Below, in pieces: positions 35,601 to 48,780 of a stretch of 64,000 nucleotides of DNA. Under the pieces are notes generated by a model, which was not told where the DNA came from, did not search any database, and was given only the letters and a program-made list of their open reading frames with translations. The position numbers and the translations under genes are program-made. Position 1 is the first letter of the stretch. Every line of letters starts with the position of its first letter. This stretch comes from Nymphalis io. Taxonomy: Eukaryota > Arthropoda > Insecta > Lepidoptera > Nymphalidae. The stretch lies in assembly GCF_905147045.1 (NCBI RefSeq), contig NC_065892.1, positions 11,751,501-11,815,500 on the forward strand, in the 5' to 3' direction.

Positions 35601-38600
35601 TATCATTATAAACATATTTATTTTTATAGTATCTTATAGTGTGACTTCTACGTCCTTATCCTATATGAAACGGTCACTGCATTGATATTTTTTATTATTT
35701 CATTGAATATGAGACGTCCTTATCCTGTAATGTCAATTGCATTAAGATTTGTAATTTACTATATAATATCATTATAAACATATTTATTTTTATAGTATCT
35801 TATAGTGTGACTTCTACGTCCTTATCCTATATGAAACGGTCACTGCATTGATATTTTTTATTATTTTATTGAATATGAGACGTCCTTATCCTGTAATGTC
35901 AATTGCATTTAGATTTGTAATTTACTATATAATATTATTATAAACATTTATTTTTATAATATTCTATAGTGTGACTTCTACGTCCTTATACTATATGAAA
36001 CGGTCACTGCATTGATATTTTTTATTATTTCATTGAATATGAGACGTCCTTATCCTGTAATGTCAATTGCATTAAGATTTGTAATTTACTATATAATATC
36101 ATTATAAACATATTTATTTTTATAGTATCTTATAGTGTGACTACTACGTCCTTATCCTATATGAAACGGTCACTGCATTGATATTTTTTATTATTTCATT
36201 GAATATGAGACGTCCTTATCCTGTAATGTCAATTGCATTTAGATTTGTAATTTACTATATAATATTATTATAAACATATTTATTTTTATAATATTCTATA
36301 GTGTGACTTCTACGTCCTTATACTATATGAAACGGTCAATGCATTGATATTTTTTATTATTTCATTGAATATGAGACGTCCTTATCCTGTAATGTCAATT
36401 GCATTAAGATTTGTAATTTACTATATAATATCATTATAAACATATTTATTTTTATAGTATCTTATAGTGTGACTTCTACGTCCTTATCCTATATGAAACG
36501 GTCACTGCATTGATATTTTTTATTATTTCATTGAATATGAGACGTCCTTATCCTGTAATGTCAATTGCATTTAGATTTGTAATTTACTATATAATATTAT
36601 TATAAACATATTTATTTTTATAATATTCTATAGTGTGACTTCTACGTCCTTATACTATATGAAACGGTCAATGCATTGATATTTTTTATTATTTCATTGA
36701 ATATGAGACGTCCTTATCCTGTAATGTCAATTGCATTAAGATTTGTAATTTACTATATAATATCATTATAAACATATTTATTTTTATAGTATCTTATAGT
36801 GTGACTTCTACGTCCTTATCCTATATGAAACGGTCACTGCATTGATATTTTTTATTATTTCATTGAATATGAGACGTCCTTATCCTGTAATGTCAATTGC
36901 ATTAAGATTTGTAATTTACTATATAATATCATTATAAACATATTTATTTTTATAGTATCTTATAGTGTGACTACTACGTCCTTATCCTATATGAAACGGT
37001 CACTGCATTGATATTTTTTATTATTTTATTGAATATGAGACGTCCTTATCCTGTAATGTCAATTGCATTTAGATTTGTAATTTACTATATAATATTATTA
37101 TAAACATATTTATTTTTATAATATTCTATAGTGTGACTTCTACGTCCTTATACTATATGAAACGGTCAATGCATTGATATTTTTTATTATTTCATTGAAT
37201 ATGAGACGTCCTTATCCTGTAATGTCAATTGCATTAAGATTTGTAATTTACTATATAATATCATTATAAACATATTTATTTTTATAGTATCTTATAGTGT
37301 GACTACTACGTCCTTATCCTATATGAAACGGTCACTGCATTGATATTTTTTATTATTTCATTGAATATGAGACGTCCTTATCCTGTAATGTCAATTGCAT
37401 TAAGATTTGTAATTTACTATATAATATCATTATAAACATATTTATTTTTATAGTATCTTATAGTGTGACTTCTACGTCCTTATCCTATATGAAACGGTCA
37501 CTGCATTGATATTTTTTATTATTTTATTGAATATGAGACGTCCTTATCCTGTAATGTCAATTGCATTTAGATTTGTAATTTACTATATAATATTATTATA
37601 AACATTTATTTTTATAATATTCTATAGTGTGACTTCTACGTCCTTATACTATATGAAACGGTCAATGCATTGATATTTTTTATTATTTCATTGAATATGA
37701 GACGTCCTTATCCTGTAATGTCAATTGCATTAAGATTTGTAATTTACTATATAATATCATTATAAACATATTTATTTTTATAGTATCTTATAGTGTGACT
37801 TCTACGTCCTTATCCTATATGAAACGGTCACTGCATTGATATTTTTTATTATTTCATTGAATATGAGACGTCCTTATCCTGTAATGTCAATTGCATTTAG
37901 ATTTGTAATTTACTATATAATATCATTATAAACATATTTATTTTTATAGTATCTTATAGTGTGACTTCTACGTCCTTATCCTATATGAAACGGTCACTGC
38001 ATTGATATTTTTTATTATTTCATTGAATATGAGACGTCCTTATCCTGTAATGTCAATTGCATTAAGATTTGTAATTTACTATATAATATCATTATAAACA
38101 TATTTATTTTTATAGTATCTTATAGTGTGACTTCTACGTCCTTATCCTATATGAAACGGTCACTGCATTGATATTTTTTATTATTTCATTGAATATGAGA
38201 CGTCCTTATCCTGTAATGTCAATTGCATTAAGATTTGTAATTTACTATATAATATCATTATAAACATATTTATTTTTATAGTATCTTATAGTGTGACTAC
38301 TACGTCCTTATCCTATATGAAACGGTCACTGCATTGATATTTTTTATTATTTCATTGAATATGAGACGTCCTTATCCTGTAATGTCAATTGCATTTAGAT
38401 TTGTAATTTACTATATAATATTATTATAAACATATTTATTTTTATAATATTCTATAGTGTGACTTCTACGTCCTTATCCTATATGAAACGGTCACTGCAT
38501 TGATATTTTTTATTATTTCATTGAATATGAGACGTCCTTATCCTGTAATGTCAATTGCATTAAGATTTGTAATTTACTATATAATATCATTATAAACATA

Positions 38601-41600
38601 TTTATTTTTATAGTATCTTATAGTGTGACTTCTACGTCCTTATCCTATATGAAACGGTCACTGCATTGATATTTTTTATTATTTCATTGAATATGAGACG
38701 TCCTTATCCTGTAATGTCAATTGCATTAAGATTTGTAATTTACTATATAATATCATTATAAACATATTTATTTTTATAGTATCTTATAGTGTGACTTCTA
38801 CGTCCTTATCCTATATGAAACGGTCACTGCATTGATATTTTTTATTATTTCATTGAATATGAGACGTCCTTATCCTGTAATGTCAATTGCATTAAGATTT
38901 GTAATTTACTATATAATATCATTATAAACATATTTATTTTTATAGTATCTTATAGTGTGACTACTACGTCCTTATCCTATATGAAACGGTCACTGCATTG
39001 ATATTTTTTATTATTTCATTGAATATGAGACGTCCTTATCCTGTAATGTCAATTGCATTTAGATTTGTAATTTACTATATAATATTATTATAAACATATT
39101 TATTTTTATAATATTCTATAGTGTGACTTCTACGTCCTTATCCTATATGAAACGGTCACTGCATTGATATTTTTTATTATTTCATTGAATATGAGACGTC
39201 CTTATCCTGTAATGTCAATTGCATTAAGATTTGTAATTTACTATATAATATCATTATAAACATATTTATTTTTATAGTATCTTATAGTGTGACTTCTACG
39301 TCCTTATCCTATATGAAACGGTCACTGCATTGATATTTTTTATTATTTCATTGAATATGAGACGTCCTTATCCTGTAATGTCAATTGCATTAAGATTTGT
39401 AATTTACTATATAATATCATTATAAACATATTTATTTTTATAGTATCTTATAGTGTGACTTCTACGTCCTTATCCTATATGAAACGGTCACTGCATTGAT
39501 ATTTTTTATTATTTCATTGAATATGAGACGTCCTTATCCTGTAATGTCAATTGCATTAAGATTTGTAATTTACTATATAATATCATTATAAACATATTTA
39601 TTTTTATAGTATCTTATAGTGTGACTACTACGTCCTTATCCTATATGAAACGGTCACTGCATTGATATTTTTTATTATTTCATTGAATATGAGACGTCCT
39701 TATCCTGTAATGTCAATTGCATTAAGATTTGTAATTTACTATATAATATCATTATAAACATATTTATTTTTATAGTATCTTATAGTGTGACTTCTACGTC
39801 CTTATCCTATATGAAACGGTCACTGCATTGATATTTTTTATTATTTCATTGAATATGAGACGTCCTTATCCTGTAATGTCAATTGCATTTAGATTTGTAA
39901 TTTACTATATAATATTATTATAAACATTTATTTTTATAATATTCTATAGTGTGACTTCTACGTCCTTATACTATATGAAACGGTCACTGCATTGATATTT
40001 TTTATTATTTCATTGAATATGAGACGTCCTTATCCTGTAATGTCAATTGCATTAAGATTTGTAATTTACTATATAATATCATTATAAACATATTTATTTT
40101 TATAGTATCTTATAGTGTGACTACTACGTCCTTATCCTATATGAAACGGTCACTGCATTGATATTTTTTATTATTTCATTGAATATGAGACGTCCTTATC
40201 CTGTAATGTCAATTGCATTTAGATTTGTAATTTACTATATAATATTATTATAAACATATTTATTTTTATAATATTCTATAGTGTGACTTCTACGTCCTTA
40301 TACTATATGAAACGGTCAATGCATTGATATTTTTTATTATTTCATTGAATATGAGACGTCCTTATCCTGTAATGTCAATTGCATTAAGATTTGTAATTTA
40401 CTATATAATATCATTATAAACATATTTATTTTTATAGTATCTTATAGTGTGACTTCTACGTCCTTATCCTATATGAAACGGTCACTGCATTGATATTTTT
40501 TATTATTTCATTGAATATGAGACGTCCTTATCCTGTAATGTCAATTGCATTTAGATTTGTAATTTACTATATAATATTATTATAAACATATTTATTTTTA
40601 TAATATTCTATAGTGTGACTTCTACGTCCTTATACTATATGAAACGGTCAATGCATTGATATTTTTTATTATTTCATTGAATATGAGACGTCCTTATCCT
40701 GTAATGTCAATTGCATTAAGATTTGTAATTTACTATATAATATCATTATAAACATATTTATTTTTATAGTATCTTATAGTGTGACTTCTACGTCCTTATC
40801 CTATATGAAACGGTCACTGCATTGATATTTTTTATTATTTTATTGAATATGAGACGTCCTTATCCTGTAATGTCAATTGCATTTAGATTTGTAATTTACT
40901 ATATAATATTATTATAAACATTTATTTTTATAATATTCTATAGTGTGACTTCTACGTCCTTATACTATATGAAACGGTCAATGCATTGATATTTTTTATT
41001 ATTTCATTGAATATGAGACGTCCTTATCCTGTAATGTCAATTGCATTAAGATTTGTAATTTACTATATAATATCATTATAAACATATTTATTTTTATAGT
41101 ATCTTATAGTGTGACTTCTACGTCCTTATCCTATATGAAACGGTCACTGCATTGATATTTTTTATTATTTCATTGAATATGAGACGTCCTTATCCTGTAA
41201 TGTCAATTGCATTTAGATTTGTAATTTACTATATAATATCATTATAAACATATTTATTTTTATAGTATCTTATAGTGTGACTTCTACGTCCTTATCCTAT
41301 ATGAAACGGTCACTGCATTGATATTTTTTATTATTTCATTGAATATGAGACGTCCTTATCCTGTAATGTCAATTGCATTAAGATTTGTAATTTACTATAT
41401 AATATCATTATAAACATATTTATTTTTATAGTATCTTATAGTGTGACTTCTACGTCCTTATCCTATATGAAACGGTCACTGCATTGATATTTTTTATTAT
41501 TTCATTGAATATGAGACGTCCTTATCCTGTAATGTCAATTGCATTAAGATTTGTAATTTACTATATAATATCATTATAAACATATTTATTTTTATAGTAT

Positions 41601-44600
41601 CTTATAGTGTGACTTCTACGTCCTTATCCTATATGAAACGGTCACTGCATTGATATTTTTTATTATTTCATTGAATATGAGACGTCCTTATCCTGTAATG
41701 TCAATTGCATTAAGATTTGTAATTTACTATATAATATTATTATAAACATATTTATTTTTATAATATTCTATAGTGTGACTTCTACGTCCTTATACTATAT
41801 GAAACGGTCAATGCATTGATATTTTTTATTATTTCATTGAATATGAGACGTCCTTATCCTGTAATGTCAATTGCATTAAGATTTGTAATTTACTATATAA
41901 TATCATTATAAACATATTTATTTTTATAGTATCTTATAGTGTGACTTCTACGTCCTTATCCTATATGAAACGGTCACTGCATTGATATTTTTTATTATTT
42001 CATTGAATATGAGACGTCCTTATCCTGTAATGTCAATTGCATTAAGATTTGTAATTTACTATATAATATCATTATAAACATATTTATTTTTATAGTATCT
42101 TATAGTGTGACTTCTACGTCCTTATCCTATATGAAACGGTCACTGCATTGATATTTTTTATTATTTTATTGAATATGAGACGTCCTTATCCTGTAATGTC
42201 AATTGCATTTAGATTTGTAATTTACTATATAATATTATTATAAACATATTTATTTTTATAATATTCTATAGTGTGACTTCTACGTCCTTATACTATATGA
42301 AACGGTCAATGCATTGATATTTTTTATTATTTCATTGAATATGAGACGTCCTTATCCTGTAATGTCAATTGCATTAAGATTTGTAATTTACTATATAATA
42401 TCATTATAAACATATTTATTTTTATAGTATCTTATAGTGTGACTACTACGTCCTTATCCTATATGAAACGGTCACTGCATTGATATTTTTTATTATTTCA
42501 TTGAATATGAGACGTCCTTATCCTGTAATGTCAATTGCATTAAGATTTGTAATTTACTATATAATATCATTATAAACATATTTATTTTTATAGTATCTTA
42601 TAGTGCGACTTCTACGTCCTTATCCTATATGAAACGGTCACTGCATTGATATTTTTTATTATTTTATTGAATATGAGACGTCCTTATCCTGTAATGTCAA
42701 TTGCATTTAGATTTGTAATTTACTATATAATATTATTATAAACATTTATTTTTATAATATTCTATAGTGTGACTTCTACGTCCTTATACTATATGAAACG
42801 GTCAATGCATTGATATTTTTTATTATTTCATTGAATATGAGACGTCCTTATCCTGTAATGTCAATTGCATTAAGATTTGTAATTTACTATATAATATCAT
42901 TATAAACATATTTATTTTTATAGTATCTTATAGTGTGACTTCTACGTCCTTATCCTATATGAAACGGTCACTGCATTGATATTTTTTATTATTTCATTGA
43001 ATATGAGACGTCCTTATCCTGTAATGTCAATTGCATTTAGATTTGTAATTTACTATATAATATCATTATAAACATATTTATTTTTATAGTATCTTATAGT
43101 GTGACTTCTACGTCCTTATCCTATATGAAACGGTCACTGCATTGATATTTTTTATTATTTCATTGAATATGAGACGTCCTTATCCTGTAATGTCAATTGC
43201 ATTAAGATTTGTAATTTACTATATAATATCATTATAAACATATTTATTTTTATAGTATCTTATAGTGTGACTTCTACGTCCTTATCCTATATGAAACGGT
43301 CACTGCATTGATATTTTTTATTATTTCATTGAATATGAGACGTCCTTATCCTGTAATGTCAATTGCATTAAGATTTGTAATTTACTATATAATATCATTA
43401 TAAACATATTTATTTTTATAGTATCTTATAGTGTGACTTCTACGTCCTTATCCTATATGAAACGGTCACTGCATTGATATTTTTTATTATTTCATTGAAT
43501 ATGAGACGTCCTTATCCTGTAATGTCAATTGCATTAAGATTTGTAATTTACTATATAATATCATTATAAACATATTTATTTTTATAGTATCTTATAGTGT
43601 GACTACTACGTCCTTATCCTATATGAAACGGTCACTGCATTGATATTTTTTATTATTTCATTGAATATGAGACGTCCTTATCCTGTAATGTCAATTGCAT
43701 TAAGATTTGTAATTTACTATATAATATCATTATAAACATATTTATTTTTATAGTATCTTATAGTGTGACTTCTACGTCCTTATCCTATATGAAACGGTCA
43801 CTGCATTGATATTTTTTATTATTTCATTGAATATGAGACGTCCTTATCCTGTAATGTCAATTGCATTAAGATTTGTAATTTACTATATAATATCATTATA
43901 AACATATTTATTTTTATAGTATCTTATAGTGTGACTTCTACGTCCTTATCCTATATGAAACGGTCACTGCATTGATATTTTTTATTATTTCATTGAATAT
44001 GAGACGTCCTTATCCTGTAATGTCAATTGCATTAAGATTTGTAATTTACTATATAATATCATTATAAACATATTTATTTTTATAGTATCTTATAGTGTGA
44101 CTACTACGTCCTTATCCTATATGAAACGGTCACTGCATTGATATTTTTTATTATTTCATTGAATATGAGACGTCCTTATCCTGTAATGTCAATTGCATTA
44201 AGATTTGTAATTTACTATATAATATCATTATAAACATATTTATTTTTATAGTATCTTATAGTGTGACTTCTACGTCCTTATCCTATATGAAACGGTCACT
44301 GCATTGATATTTTTTATTATTTCATTGAATATGAGACGTCCTTATCCTGTAATGTCAATTGCATTAAGATTTGTAATTTACTATATAATATCATTATAAA
44401 CATATTTATTTTTATAGTATCTTATAGTGTGACTACTACGTCCTTATCCTATATGAAACGGTCACTGCATTGATATTTTTTATTATTTCATTGAATATGA
44501 GACGTCCTTATCCTGTAATGTCAATTGCATTAAGATTTGTAATTTACTATATAATATCATTATAAACATATTTATTTTTATAGTATCTTATAGTGTGACT

Positions 44601-44811
44601 TCTACGTCCTTATCCTATATGAAACGGTCACTGCATTGATATTTTTTATTATTTCATTGAATATGAGACGTCCTTATCCTGTAATGTCAATTGCATTTAA
44701 ACTTGTAATATAACATCTATTAGCATTGTAATTAAATATTTTTTACAATATCCGATAGTGTGACTACTACGTCCTTATACTATATGAAACGGTCATTGCA
44801 TTGAGATTTGT
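32612..44811. repeat. Tandem satellite: 73 monomers, mostly 166 bp, with higher-order structure
   Basis: Taking gtgtgact as the phase mark, starts run 32651, 32817, 32983 ... 44593, 44758. There are 67 intervals of 166 bp, five of 164 bp (aacatttattttt in place of aacatatttattttt) and a last one of 165 bp, total 12,107 bp. Copies are nearly identical except at a few diagnostic sites: actac/acttc, tatcct/tatact, cactgc/caatgc, gcattaag/gcatttag, and tagtatct/taatattc near the unit end. Each monomer contains two 'acgtccttatcct' words 64 bp apart. No open frame crosses it. The edge sequences (32612-32650 and 44719-44757) resemble each other and not the internal monomers, which marks the array borders. 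Confidence 0.97.
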
Positions 44812-46680
44812 AATTCTTTTCATTTATTTATTTGTTTTCATTTAATGAAATGTCCATTTGCTGAGCACTTTGCAATGATCTTCTGAACTTAAAATCATTA
44901 ATTCATTTCAATTATTTGTAGGTTATATAGCTTATGAAAATCTTAACTTTTACTTCTTAGTAATTATTATGTATATTATAATAAATTCCAAATTGTAATG
45001 TATGACACGGGCCATTTGATTAAATATTAATGAAATACCATTTTTTTAAGCAATAATATGTATGATAAGTCTAAAACTGAATGCATCTGCCATTCAATGT
45101 ACATTTTAAGCCTCTGTATATAATCAATAATATCAATAACATAATTTTGGCTTATCATATTATTTGTCTTTCGATTTAATAAACATTTTAATTTATTAAG
45201 ATGATAGATGTAAAAAAAAATTATATTTTATTCATATTTACTTGTGTTTGTTGAATTATATTTATTGTTATTACACTTTAATTAAAATACGAACATTTAG
45301 ACGTTTGGTTGTCATTGCATTTTGTAAATATAAGTGGCAATTACTAGTGCTGATATAAATTTAAAAATTCGACGAGAATTTATAGAATTATCCGATTTTG
45401 CTAGAAAACTACAAACACCTAATATTCTTATTTCTGCTGCAAATTATTGCTCTTTAGATAAGAAAATTTGTAACTAAATAAAATTATTTACTAAGCAACT
45501 CGTCACAAATCAAAGTAGGTACTAATTAATTCAAACAAATTCGATGGTCAGATTTTAAGAAACTACTGATAATAAAATTAAGACTTAACATAGTTTTTCA
45601 GCACTATTATTAATTTTAAGGTGCATTAATTGTCTTGATTAGTAACCGGACCTAACCAAAAAAATAGCATCCCTACAAAATTCTTATGAATACTAGGGTC
45701 TCTCAATAGTGGCTCACTAGGACCTGGTGCAGATTCCAAATTTTGCAATCGACTAATATTGAATATAATTGGTAAGCATTTTTTTTACCGCCACCTATGA
45801 AATTCCACCCCGCCCATGTGCCTCTCGGTCTCACCCTTTTCCGCCTAGGCGGACCACACCCTGCGCCGCTAGGGAGGACCGCACCCTTCGCCCCCCCCCG
45901 CACCCTCCGACAACCCCAACATGCTATGCCACTGTCTTGCAAATGTATTTATGTGACGTGACGCCTCAATATTATTCGTAATTCAAAAACGATCGGTTAC
46001 TAATGTGCAATTGAAACGATTCATTAAAATTCGTATAAGCTGTTTATGACGTTTTATCTTTATAATATGGTAATTATATAAATTACAATATCGTAAAATA
46101 TTCATCAAATTACAAGCAAATATTTACAATAGCCGAATTAGTATATGACAATATATAGCATATAAAATTTTATCATCAGATTTTTATTTTAAGCAGCGGT
46201 TCTGCCTTTTTTGTTATGTATTTGTTAACCGGTCGTATCATTTCGAAATAATAATCATGCCAAGTACAGAGTTACCGATCGACGCAGCTGTCACGTAGGT
46301 ACATAATACAATGCACACGCACGTCAACTGTCCAAATTAATATTAATAATTTTAGTTGACTTAATTGAGCAAAAGTATACTTTTAAATTTTAGTAATTTT
46401 ACATAAATGACATTTAGTGAAGTCATATCTCATAGACTAAATATTAATCACCTTAAAAAAAAGACATTTTTTCGGGCGTTTCCCTGCGATGACGTCTTCA
46501 GGACAAAAAAAACTTCAAAATTAAATATTCCTATAGCTTCATAAATACAACGGAATAATAACATCGACTTTGTACTCGCGTCAAGGTCAAATTACGACGC
46601 AATTAGGTACTTAGTTGAACTACGCCTGAACCGAGATAAGTAATCTTTTAAAAATAATATGTTAAAATAGTACCCACCTT
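44812..46680. other. Unique AT-rich stretch between satellite and heat-shock promoter
   Basis: No protein gene is seen. A GC-rich patch at 45795-45935 ('accccgcccatgtgcctctc', 'gccgctagggaggaccgcac', a run of nine C at 45892) stands out in composition. The frames that cross it on both strands are not convincing. If a transcript starts near 46.93 kb on the minus strand, this is its body before the satellite. Confidence 0.5.
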
Positions 46681-46961
46681 ACGTCTTTATCCTTGTAACT
46701 TCCCTCTGATAGATTCAACAATCAAGGATACGCGATCAACCGGGCGATGACTCTGCCATCTTAGATTCCTAACTTGCCACCTTTCATAGAAACTCCGAAT
46801 TCCATAACATTTTATGGAATTTAGTTTAATTACTACTACATTTTAATTTTAAAATATCTTTACCCTAATACTAAATTATTCTAAAATTTATTACGTTACT
46901 AATAGAACCTCGCCACTAAACTAATGGTAAAGGAATGGTGGCCCACACAGGGTTAAATCGC

Positions 46962-47156
46962 TTATATACCAGACACTTGACACCCTACGGATAATATAAG
47001 GCGTATAAATTAAAGACGTCTGTTGCAAGCTGGGTTATAGCGCATGAAGAGTATTCTTTTAAACTGGTAGCATTACCCTTCTAGAAATTTCTTTGTTCGA
47101 GCGAAAGAGATAGAACTAAATGTGTGAGCGACATAGAATGAGATTCTAGAATGTTC
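46962..47156 (-). promoter_or_regulatory. Heat-shock promoter candidate: two perfect 3-unit HSEs plus TATA
   Basis: TTCTAGAAATTTC (47079-47091) and TTCTAGAATGTTC (47144-47156) both match TTCnnGAAnnTTC exactly, the heat-shock factor site. They are 65 bp apart, and degenerate nGAAn units lie between. Such a 13-mer is expected about 0.5 times in 64 kb of random DNA on both strands, so a pair is unlikely by chance. On the minus strand a good TATA (GGTATATAAGCG, reading 46970 to 46959) lies 110 bp downstream and predicts a start near 46930. A donor-like AAAGAC|GTAAGG follows at about 46683. In the plus direction TATAAAA at 47203-47209 is an alternative TATA, so orientation is not settled. Confidence 0.55.
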
Positions 47157-47239
47157 CACTGCACCATATACTCTAGGAGATAAGTTATGTTAAAGTTTTA
47201 TTGTATAAAATATATATAAAAATTTATGTTTATATCTCG

Positions 47240-48780
47240 TATATGTAATTTAAGCTTGTGATGTGTATTCCTTGTTGGAGATCCTAATGAATCAAAATAA
47301 AATAAATATATGCTTAACAAAAATTAAGGACTAATAAAGAAATCAAGCATTATATAATATTATGATTGAACTACAAGCAAGTTCTAAAAATAATAGCAAT
47401 TAAATATTTTCAATAAAAATATCTTAAATAAGTCTTTAGGCCAATAAATTGTTCCTGAATTAAAACACTAAAACCAGTTGAAACCCAAATTCTCTGTCCT
47501 TTTTTTAAGTTACCTTTACCTACTAAAAGTACATAATTTTTCTACACATATAATTGTTTTCTTCACATATAACATATAACACATTGACAACACAAAGCAA
47601 CATCCAATCGGGTTTTTTTCTATAGAGAGAAAGGTAAATTAGAGGCCAGAAAAATACTACTCTTAGCTTTTACTTTTAACTTTGTATTATGATCGTCATA
47701 GTTATTTTCTGTAAAGTTATTTTTTATTATTTAAATTCATAAGCCCGCAGAAAACTGTAAGTATTTTTCAACTCTATAAATAATTATTACAAAGTTAATT
47801 AGTATCTGTTACAATATTAACAAAATTGATTCGATAAATTGTTGAAATTGCTATCGACTCTTAGATTATACATAACGCAAAAAGAGACAAAAGTATTTCA
47901 ACTTACGACGATCAATACCGACTAGGTCATCTGCGAGGGGGAGGCGAAAATAATGGCGCATACACAGTGCTGCCACTACATATTTCCTTTTTTCCATATA
48001 ATTTGTTAAATAATTCAAACTCACTCAACGTGTAATACGTTGTTGCTTTTCTAAATCATTAAATATACCTCTAAATTGGAGGTTTATTAACATTATAAAA
48101 TAATAATATTATATTTTATAATAAAATTTGCAATACATACATTTTTCTGTAAAATTTATAAATAATTTAAAGCATTTATTCATGCAGGAATAAGATTCGG
48201 GAAGAGGTTATTTATACACCCATATCAAACATATATAAAAAAAGTAAAACGACATAATAGACAGGCGAGCTCTCTTATTTAATATTGTTAGTATATATGT
48301 ATGAACACCCATGTCTACCCACAGGCATACTTACAATATAAAACATTATTATTACTAAATATTAACATAAAAGTATTAGGTAATTAGGATTATACTCATA
48401 ATATAGAGGCTGTTTTAGGTAAGATTGTAAATTTTATGTAAATTGTATGTTTTGGTAGTGTTGTTTTATGATGTGAAGTTATATATTATTATAATATTGA
48501 TGTATACGTGTGTATGTACTATATATTTCAGTATGTATATATATATATATATATATTACTAAAATGAGCTTATATAATATTCAATACAATATTAATAATA
48601 TATTTAGTTATAACTTTAATTTTGATCTAAAATCTAATGGTAGATTGTTTATTACCTTTGATAGAAGATAGTTTGTAGTTAGTTTTTCATTAATATATGT
48701 GGATATAGCCCTTATTGTGATTTTATGTGGTATTCAGATTTTATTGTAGTTGAAATCATTTTTACAAAGAACTGCTTAAC
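47240..48780. other. AT-rich intergenic stretch
   Basis: Apart from the exon-like patch at 47901-47990 I see nothing with coding character. A (TA)n run lies at 48534-48556. Confidence 0.5.
47901..47990 (-). other. Candidate minus-strand 5' exon with GTAAGT donor
   Basis: A locally GC-richer segment (minus strand 'agtggcagcactgtgtatgc', 'cgcctccccctcgcagatga') ends at a consensus donor, GTC|GTAAGT (plus 'acttac', 47901-47906). No coding frame is recognisable. It could be the untranslated first exon of a minus-strand transcript, or simply a chance match. Confidence 0.25.

Noticed and set aside
32651..44758. CRISPR-like array
   Set aside because: Units are directly adjacent ~166-bp copies with no unique spacers, in an intron-bearing eukaryotic genome. 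It is a satellite.
45703..45981. ORFs on both strands over the GC-rich patch
   Set aside because: Low-complexity proline/arginine- or glycine/arginine-rich translations in a composition island; both strands are open because stops are rare in GC-rich DNA.
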